Source: Pyrus communis (Eukaryota; Streptophyta; Magnoliopsida; Rosales; Rosaceae). Taken from it: 64,000 nucleotides of DNA. Positions 57,442-64,000 of the stretch are shown here, in pieces. Every line of letters begins with the position of its first letter. Positions within the stretch are counted from its first letter, which is position 1. The position numbers and the translations under genes were made by a program. A model generated the notes under the pieces. The model was not told where the DNA came from and did not search any database. It was given only the letters and a program-made list of their open reading frames with translations. The stretch is from assembly GCF_963583255.1 (NCBI RefSeq), contig NC_084814.1, positions 24,016,315 to 24,080,314 on the forward strand, written 5' to 3'.

Positions 57442-58139
57442 TTAAGCTAATTTCTAATTATTTGGCATCAAATAGCAATTAATTAATGAATGTATGTGTT
57501 TCAATTGGGCCTACGTACAAGCACTTAGTGTCAACAATATTTAATCGTTGGGTTTGATCCAACAGTTCTTAATCATCACTCAATTTAAGCTATTGAACAA
57601 ATCATACAATCAAATATGTGTCGATACTGAGTGCATACTCATGAAAAATCGCCTAGTCACAGTCTTACATGTGCCTCTCAACAATGCATTATATTATTAA
57701 CTTTGTGTTGGAGCATTTATTAATTTACTTTCGATATGCAATAATTATGTATAATTTCAAGCTCATGCACATGGAGTAATTTCAAATTGTCTATCTGGAT
57801 TTCACAATACATGTATGAGAAAATTGTGTGGCTTCAAAATTCAAGTGTTACCGATATTTTAACCCTCAAATTTGATTTCTATAGTTGTTAAATTTTTTTT
57901 TTTTAATTTTAATCATTCATTTTTCGTACCACTGCATGCTATGATTAAAAATTACATATCAAGAGAATTAGGCAAAATATTACTTATTACTAAAAATACT
58001 AGACCTTAAAAAAAACGATACGTTAAACAGGGAAGAACCATTACAACGTTATTAATACCAATAGCAGCTACCTGAATGGCTAATCTTTCTAACGGTTTGA
58101 GTTATTTGCTGGTTATAAAGGTAGATACGCAGCTTGATT
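57442..58139. other. Intergenic DNA, no gene seen
   Basis: AT-rich sequence between convergent sulfotransferase copies. No ORF or element is recognised. Confidence 0.5.
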
Positions 58140-59192
58140 CTAAAGTTCCAAACCAAAAGTGCCCAACTTTTCTTGTGTGATTTTGTCAAGACGCTCGAGC
58201 ATCTCAGGTGTCAGATGGTTCTTGGAGTCTCCGACCTCACCTCGCCGGAAGAAGGCACTGTTGTCCACCAGTAACTGGTTTTGCCTGGTTTGGGACGCCA
58301 CATGGACTTGGAATGTCCCACTTTTGTTCACCTCCAAGTTACTCAAATTCTCAAAACTGCACAACTCTATCACTTCTTGCAGCACACCTTCCCTCTCTTC
58401 CTCCGACGAAAAAGGATGCCCCATGAACTCAGCCAGCTTCTTCACATGGTGCATTGTGTCCCTCTTCATGTCCTCGTACTTCACAAACAGCACCTCATCA
58501 GGGCGTTCCGTGCTCGCTTTCCAGTACCCTAAAACATGATCCCAGAAGGGGCCATTAGTTGAAACCCCATTGCAAAACAACTCAAATGCCTCTTCCATAG
58601 AAATACTTGGTGATTCTTGAGGTTTTTGGTTATTTTTTGACGCAAACTGCTCCGAAAATTTCCAGAAGGAAACAAAAACATCTTTAGGGTTCCTAGCAAT
58701 GTACACAATCCGACCGCCCAAAACGGATTTTGGTAACGATGAGTATGGAATGTGGGTTGAAAGCAACCTAGGTGATGCTGCAGGAAGAGAGTCTAGGTAC
58801 GTGATCGGATTGGATCCAATCATGTGCTCTTGGTCGCGTACTTCTAAGAAGGGCACGCAGTTATGTGGATTTTTGATGAGCAGCGGATGAGATGATGGTG
58901 ATAATGATCCATGGTGCTTTCGGTTTACGATAGCAATCATGAGGGCCTTCATCCAGGTTGTGCCCGACTTTGGAGACGATGCCAAGAGAAAGTCAGTCTC
59001 TCTAGCCTTGAACCATTGTTGTGCCCAAATGGTACCTAAAAGCCAAACGCTGGAATACCAAAACCCTTGGTATTTGTAGAAACACCCACCAGCTCCCCAG
59101 CTTTTTTCTTTCGGGAGAGTTGATAGCATTTCTTCTAAATTTTCGGGGACAATCATCTTGTTTTCCTCTACTTCTCGATCACCTGGAGCCAT
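58140..59192 (-). CDS. Cytosolic sulfotransferase (SOT family), intronless
   Basis: A single exon of 350 aa. PAPS binding: PKSGTTW at residues 74-80 and YIARNPKDVFVSFW at 164-177. The probable catalytic His is in THIPYSSLP at 146-154. The dimer-region FWDHVLGYWKAS and KYEDM segments are present. The C-terminal PAPS loop reads RRGEVGDSKNHLT (from residue 316), where the family usually has RKGxxGDWKxxFT, so Trp is replaced by Ser at about 323. The enzyme transfers sulfate from PAPS to small hydroxylated acceptors such as flavonoids or hormones; the acceptor cannot be read from sequence. Complete length and open frame suggest function. Three decayed relatives lie nearby. Confidence 0.92.
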   Translation of the reverse strand: MAPGDREVEENKMIVPENLEEMLSTLPKEKSWGAGGCFYKYQGFWYSSVWLLGTIWAQQWFKARETDFLLASSPKSGTTWMKALMIAIVNRKHHGSLSPSSHPLLIKNPHNCVPFLEVRDQEHMIGSNPITYLDSLPAASPRLLSTHIPYSSLPKSVLGGRIVYIARNPKDVFVSFWKFSEQFASKNNQKPQESPSISMEEAFELFCNGVSTNGPFWDHVLGYWKASTERPDEVLFVKYEDMKRDTMHHVKKLAEFMGHPFSSEEEREGVLQEVIELCSFENLSNLEVNKSGTFQVHVASQTRQNQLLVDNSAFFRRGEVGDSKNHLTPEMLERLDKITQEKLGTFGLEL

Positions 59193-59744
59193 TTGTACTA
59201 TAGTCCGAGGAAAGGAGAAGAAGAGGTGAAGAACTGGTAAGAACTACATGGCTATATATAATTAAGGTTGGGTACGTAGTAACTGCATGGCTTTAATTTC
59301 TAATGTACCGTCTTCTACTGCAACAGACATGTATTGATAGCTATCACAGTCGTTTGTTTGTGTCTTCAATTGGTATTTAATTTTGATTTGAGTTTATGAT
59401 GTAATATATTGATTTGCAAACGTTTCAATATAGTCATTAATTAACATTTCCTTGAGTCAGTTTTTTAACAATTGATTTTGAACTGAACAGTCTGAACTGT
59501 TCTTGAGGTATAATTAGTGCGAATTTATTTCTTCGCACATAACTTCGAATGCAAGTATGAATGATTTAATCACTTTAAGTTATAAGCTCGGTTTCGGATA
59601 TTTTGAATATCAATTGATAAAAAGACGCATTAGCTCAACAACCATTACTCAATAAGTTTTGTAGCTCAAATTGGCTGGAAAAATAAAAATAAACAAATAA
59701 ATCTCAATCGGGTGAAAATTTAGGGGTAAAACAACATGTCACCC
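59193..59744. other. Sulfotransferase upstream region
   Basis: Promoter side of the intact sulfotransferase gene and AT-rich spacer before the next copy. A TATATATAATTA stretch near 59253 might be its TATA region. Nothing else is seen. Confidence 0.4.
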
Positions 59745-60644
59745 TTACTCGTCAAGTTTGTAAAACTTCAAACAGGATGCCCCAAACTTTTGCTCAGTAA
59801 TTTTGTCAAGATGCTCGAGCATCTCAGACGTTAGGTGATTCTGTGAATCTCCAGTCTTCCCTCCTCTAAATAAGACATCGTTGCCGAATTTTTTATCGGT
59901 TTTCCGCCCCACTGATACGTCCCACTTTTGTTCACCTCCAAACTGCTCAAGTTCTCAAAACTGCAAAACTTTATTAATTCTTGCACAACCTCTTTACCAT
60001 CCTTGCTTCCCAGTACCCCAGCACATGATCCCAAAACAGGCCTGCAAGTGCAAACCCTTTGCAAAACAACTCAAATCCTTCTTCCAGAGAGAGAGAGAGA
60101 GGAAGTAGTCCATTTCTATTCGACCTTACTTTTTCGGAAAATGCCCTAAAAGAAATGAGAACATCTTTCGGGTTCCTTGCAACGCACACAATCCGTGTAT
60201 GTGAATCCAAAGTAGAGTTTGGCAACAATGTATGGGAATGTGGGTTGCAAGCAATCTAGGTGAGGCCATGGAGTCGAGATACTCAATTGGATTGTCTTGG
60301 TGAACAAGCAAATCCATGTAGGGCACACTATCATGAGGGTTCTCTGTGAGCAATGGATGTGACGATAATCGTAGTCTTTCCGGTTTTTTATGGCAATCAT
60401 GAGGGCCTTCACCCATGTTGTACCAGACTTCGGAAAGGTGGCAAGGAAAATGTCAGTGTCCCTAGCCTAAAATTCGGTTGTGTCCAAGTCACACCTTCAA
60501 GAAAAACCTGGGCGTACCAGAAGTTTTCGTATTGGTAGTAGTGCTCAGCTCCCCAGCCTTTATCTCTAGGGAGGGTTGAGATAATTTCTTGGAACTTTTT
60601 TCCCGATCTTGTTCTTGATCAGCATAAAGAGCGACAGAAGCCAT
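59745..60644 (-). pseudogene. Sulfotransferase pseudogene, nearly full length
   Basis: Same orientation as the intact copy. It starts MASVALYADQEQD at 60644 and ends near KFYKLDE with a stop at 59745. FPKSGTTWVKALMIAIKNRK, the PAPS loop, is intact, but stops and frameshifts occur before and after it. Shifted frames continue with CVARNPKDVLISFRAFSEK, SLEEGFELFCKG and LFWDHVLGYWEA. A GA microsatellite lies within the LSLSLEEG segment. The YE and C-terminal parts are partly deleted. Confidence 0.88.
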
Positions 60645-60838
60645 AATGTAATAAAAAGAGACGAAACAATTAATCGTGTAACTAATTAATCTAATTCACA
60701 AGAATCACAACATTTTATAGGGTGAATTTGCTAGTCATACCTCATGAAAGTAGACAATGTCGCAATTTAAGTAAGTCATCATGGTGTGGAAAACGACAAT
60801 TCTACAATTTCAGTAAATCAAGCAATGAGACCACATAG

Positions 60839-63124
60839 TCAATGCTTATCCACTCCATTTTCCACAGAATTAGGCCATATTGCAATCTCCGAATACCCAT
60901 CTTCAGTAGCGCAAGCTCGAAACATACCAGTGGTATTGAAAGGCATCGTGACTTCCCCTGCGGCAGACACAGCAACCAGCCCTACATTGCCTTTTGGAGT
61001 ACCCTCCTCCACGACATAAGCTGCTGCTTCTTTGAGAGAAACACCTTTAAACTCCATAAGAGCTGCCACATCCCTTGCAACTGTGCCACGAATAATTGCT
61101 TCGCCTTTGCCAGTAGCAGAAACTGCGCAGAGATTGTTGGCATATGTCCCTGCACCAATGATGGGTGTGTCCCCAATCCGGCCAACCATCTTGTTGACTA
61201 ATCCGCCAGTGGAAGTTGCAGAAGCTAAATTTCCGAAACTATCAACAGCCACACATCCAACAGTCCCAAGTTTACTATCACCATCAGCGTCTGGTGTTTC
61301 TTTCTTCTCATCTTTGTGAAGGGGTTGTGTATAATCAATCTGTACACATTTGTGACAAAAATTACCAGATGTTACAAACAAGAATAGCTATAGGTTAACG
61401 TGTGAGGTAATTCAACTTCCCAACTCACGAGCCTAGGATTTAGACAAAAAATACAAGTGATACTGGTGGGGTGGGGGTAGACACTACTAGGCCCTTGCTA
61501 CTATCTGAGGGTTCAACGATCTTAACTACTTGAGCTACAAGCCTTTTGCAACTTTATTGGTTATTGGGTATTTCAACTTCAATTACATTACTCTCCTACT
61601 CCTACATAAATTCGAAGTTGCAATTGGGGTTAATCCCTGTATTAGTATCTCTCTTATCACGTGACATGTTTACACACAAGAATCTCCTAGATAAGGGGCC
61701 AAGAGACAAATACCTGAACTCTCTTGGCTTCTTTTGCCTGACTGAGCCTTTCTATGTTCTCCGGGGTAATGAAATGACTCGAATCTAGTGTCTCAACACC
61801 CTGAGAAATTCAACAAAACCCCATTAATTTACAGGAATTTATAGCATCAAGGGAAAGCAATCAAATCGTGAAATTGTTGGTGAGAGAGAGAGAGTAACCT
61901 GTTCCCTAGCAAAGGCTTCTGCTCCATCAAAAGCAAGATAAATGTGAGGAGTTTTCTCCATGACCAATCGTGCTAAAGAGATGGGATTGACGACAGTGGT
62001 GAGTCCAGAAACAGCTCCACATCTCTTTTTGTCATCCATGATGCAAGCTTCCATTTCAACTGTGCCATCTGTGGTTAGCACTGACCCCTTTCCAGCATTG
62101 AAGTGTGGAATGTTCTCTAGCTCCCTAACCTACACCACCAACACAATGATCACACACAATCCTCATCCATAAAATTACGGCCAAACAATTATTGTAGTCG
62201 GTGTAGTTTGAGTGAAGTTCCACTTCGGCCTCTGTAGTTTCAATTGTCATGATTTAACCCTTTCAGTTTACTAGATGTTGCAATTCAAGGACAATAACCT
62301 TAATTCCAACATTTTTTTCTCCACCAATATTAGCACAAGAGAGATGTGTGAGGATACGTTGAGCTATTTGGTGGTGATTTCGTCAACAGAAAAAGGATGT
62401 AATTAATTTAGTTGTCTTCTGTGCAACAAGTATCTAACTACAAAGTTAAATCACGAAAAACTGAAAATACAAGGATCAAAGTAGAACTTTGACAATTAGT
62501 TAACTGAAAGAGTTAAATCGCAAAAACCGAAACAACGGAGATCAAAGCAGAACTTCGAATTGCAACTAGTCAACTACACGAGTTAAATCGGAAAAACTGA
62601 AACTACGGAGATCAAAGTAGAACTTCAAATTGCAACTAGCTAACTACACGAGTTAAATCGCGAAAACTGAAACTACGGATTTCAAAGAAAAACTTTGAAT
62701 TGCAACTAATACTACACGATTTAAATCGCGAAAACTGAAACTACGGAGATCAAAGTACAACTTCGAATCGCAAATAGTAAACTACACGAGTTAAATCGAC
62801 CAAAGTGGAACATCATCCAAACATAATTTGGTCCAAGATTAAATGAGATGATCCAGTAATAATAAAAGGGAAGAGGGTTATAAGTGAAAGTGATTTACTT
62901 TATGCCGAACAAATGAAAAAGTTTGATGATTTGAAGAGGAGTTGGGAGTATCATTACTTTACCACAAGCTCAACGACGTCCAAAGGTGGGGTGTTGGCTT
63001 TGAGAGCTACGACGCCGATGTGGAGGCTGTGGCGGAGGCCGGCCTCGCGAGGCAGGCGGCGCTCAGGTGGAAGAGAGAGCGGGATGTCACCTGCGCCGCC
63101 GTGAAGTGCTATTGCCCACCCCAT
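60839..63124 (-). CDS. ASPGA1: Isoaspartyl peptidase/L-asparaginase (plant Ntn-hydrolase)
   Basis: Four exons on the minus strand, 326 aa: 63124-62963, 62129-61899, 61800-61714, 61339-60839, all GT/AG and in frame. Exon 1 gives [20 protein letters not shown]. Exon 2 gives [20 protein letters not shown] and [20 protein letters not shown]. Exon 4 gives the autoproteolysis site GTVGCVAVD, whose Thr (about residue 186) becomes the nucleophile after self-cleavage, then [20 protein letters not shown] and GAGTYAN. The family hydrolyses asparagine and isoaspartyl dipeptides in the cytosol as an alpha2-beta2 enzyme. Length matches the Arabidopsis At5g08100 type. The ATG sits at the end of a GA tract. 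Intron 1 (62130-62962) holds a minisatellite. Confidence 0.93.
62437..62810. repeat. Minisatellite in asparaginase intron 1
   Basis: About five units of 70-80 bp lie in the intron. Each contains ACACGAGTTAAATCG, AAAACTGAAACTACGGA, GATCAAAGTAGAACTT and GAATTGCAACTA with substitutions. The middle units are best conserved. Confidence 0.85.
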
Positions 63125-63339
63125 CTCTCTCTCTCTCTCGTCAGATTTGAGATACTCAAGTGAAGTGAGTCGTGTTTTGTCCTGTGCCTAGGTTGTTGTT
63201 GTTGGAGCACCTCAGTTGTTTGGTGGCTGAGAGCGACATTATTTCTCTTGTGGGTCCAATGACCTTAGCTTCTCGAAGGAAACGTCTCGTTCATTACGAT
63301 AGTATTATTTTGGGTAGCGACCAAAGCACAACCAAAACT
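63125..63339. other. Short spacer between asparaginase and tRNA genes
   Basis: This divergent interval holds the asparaginase leader (GA tract at 63125-63139) and the 5' flank of the tRNA, including CAA words just before it (CCAAAGCACAACCAAAA), which are typical upstream of plant tRNA genes. Confidence 0.5.
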
Positions 63340-63413
63340 GGCCTATTAGCTCAGCTGGTTAGAGCGTCGTGCTAATAACGCGAAGGTCGCAGGTTCGAGA
63401 CCTGCATGGGCCA
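63340..63413 (+). tRNA. tRNA-Ile (anticodon AAU)
   Basis: 74 nt. The acceptor stem GGCCTAT pairs with ATGGGCC (one G-U), discriminator A at 63413. The D arm is GCTCAGCTGGTTAGAGC. The anticodon stem TCGTG/CGCGA closes loop CTAATAA with anticodon AAT at 63374-63376. The T arm GCAGGTTCGAGACCTGC has a good B box. A TTTTCTTG run follows as a pol III stop. There is no intron. Confidence 0.97.
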
Positions 63414-63593
63414 TTTTCTTGTTTTAGAATAATTTTTTGTTTTAATGCTGGGCACTTTCATAGTTTCTACGTGTTTTTAACCAAAGTGGAGAATCAAATT
63501 ATTGTTATGAAATACCCAATGTTGTCATGAAGGATCCATCATTGGGCTACACAAATTAATTAAAGTATTAAGTGTTAAGGTTAGAAGATGCGA

Positions 63594-64000
63594 CTACCAA
63601 CGAATAGTTTTATATGATCTTCCTCCGTCTGAAGAAATCATTGCCGAATTTTTTATCAATTTTCGGCTCCATATGATACACCCCACTTTTGAGAACTTGA
63701 TACATCCCTCCGCCAACCTCTTTAAATGGCCTTCTGTGTAAGCTTTCAAATCCTCAAACTTTAAACGTAGCACCTTATTAGGGTTTTCCAAGCTCGCTTC
63801 CCGGTACCCCTAGTACATGATCCCAAAACGGGCCTGCAAGTGCAACTCCTTTGCAAAACAATTCAAATCCTTCTACACAGAGAGAGAGAGAGAGAGAGAG
63901 ATGAGGTAGTCCATTTATATTCGACCTCACTTTTTCGGAAAATGCACAAAAATAAATGAGAACATCTTTCGGGTTCCTTGCAACGCATGCAATCCGTGTA
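63594..64000 (-). pseudogene. Sulfotransferase pseudogene, cut by the window end
   Basis: This stretch resembles 59810-60195 closely, including a GA tract at 63880-63901, CATGATCCCAAAACGGGCCTGC and, near the window end, TCTTTCGGGTTCCTTGCAACG. Minus-strand words such as NPNKVLRLKFEDLKAYTEG and RLAEG come from the FLKYEDM region. Stops and gaps disrupt it, and the C-terminal PAPS loop is lost. It probably arose by duplication of the pseudogene at 59.7-60.6 kb. Confidence 0.8.

Overview
The window is nuclear DNA of a flowering plant. Genes have introns with GT/AG junctions, and the MADS-box, GAUT and ADP/ATP-carrier proteins are of core-eudicot type. Intergenic DNA is AT-rich and crowded with MITEs, SINEs, TRIM-like elements and LTR retrotransposons. 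The protein sequences look Rosaceae-like, perhaps apple or pear tribe, but that is an inference from recall of family sequences and was not tested.

Layout. 1-8.4 kb: intergenic DNA with a long direct repeat (1-1216, copied again near 17.9-19.1 kb), a PIF/Harbinger-type element, SINEs and foldback MITEs. 8.4-13.4 kb: an intact eight-exon SEPALLATA-type MADS-box gene (SEP4/LOFSEP clade, + strand). 13.4-23 kb: repeats, including a U6 snRNA-derived pseudogene, a Copia-type LTR and TRIM-like LTRs. 23.2-35.9 kb: a decayed Ty1/Copia element (minus strand) split by three later insertions, each with target-site duplications. These are a 6.9-kb Ty3/Gypsy-derived element that keeps gag but has lost most of pol, and two hAT-type DNA elements. 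The first hAT element carries fragments resembling ADP-glucose pyrophosphorylase and a LysM receptor kinase. 37.4-41.3 kb: an intact eight-exon FRUITFULL-type MADS-box gene (+). The SEP-FUL pair is an ancient tandem, here pushed about 24 kb apart by transposons.

42-64 kb is gene-dense: a universal-stress-protein gene (+), an ER-type ADP/ATP carrier (ER-ANT1-like, -), a CACTA element, a GAUT11-like galacturonosyltransferase (+), a cytosolic sulfotransferase (-) with three decayed relatives, a plant-type isoaspartyl peptidase/L-asparaginase (-) and a tRNA-Ile(AAU) (+).

The two MADS proteins belong to families that act together in flower-meristem and fruit programmes. The other genes look like unrelated housekeeping or metabolic neighbours; only the sulfotransferases form a local family. 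All alignments were made by eye. Exon joins rest on reading-frame continuity, splice dinucleotides and remembered family sequence.
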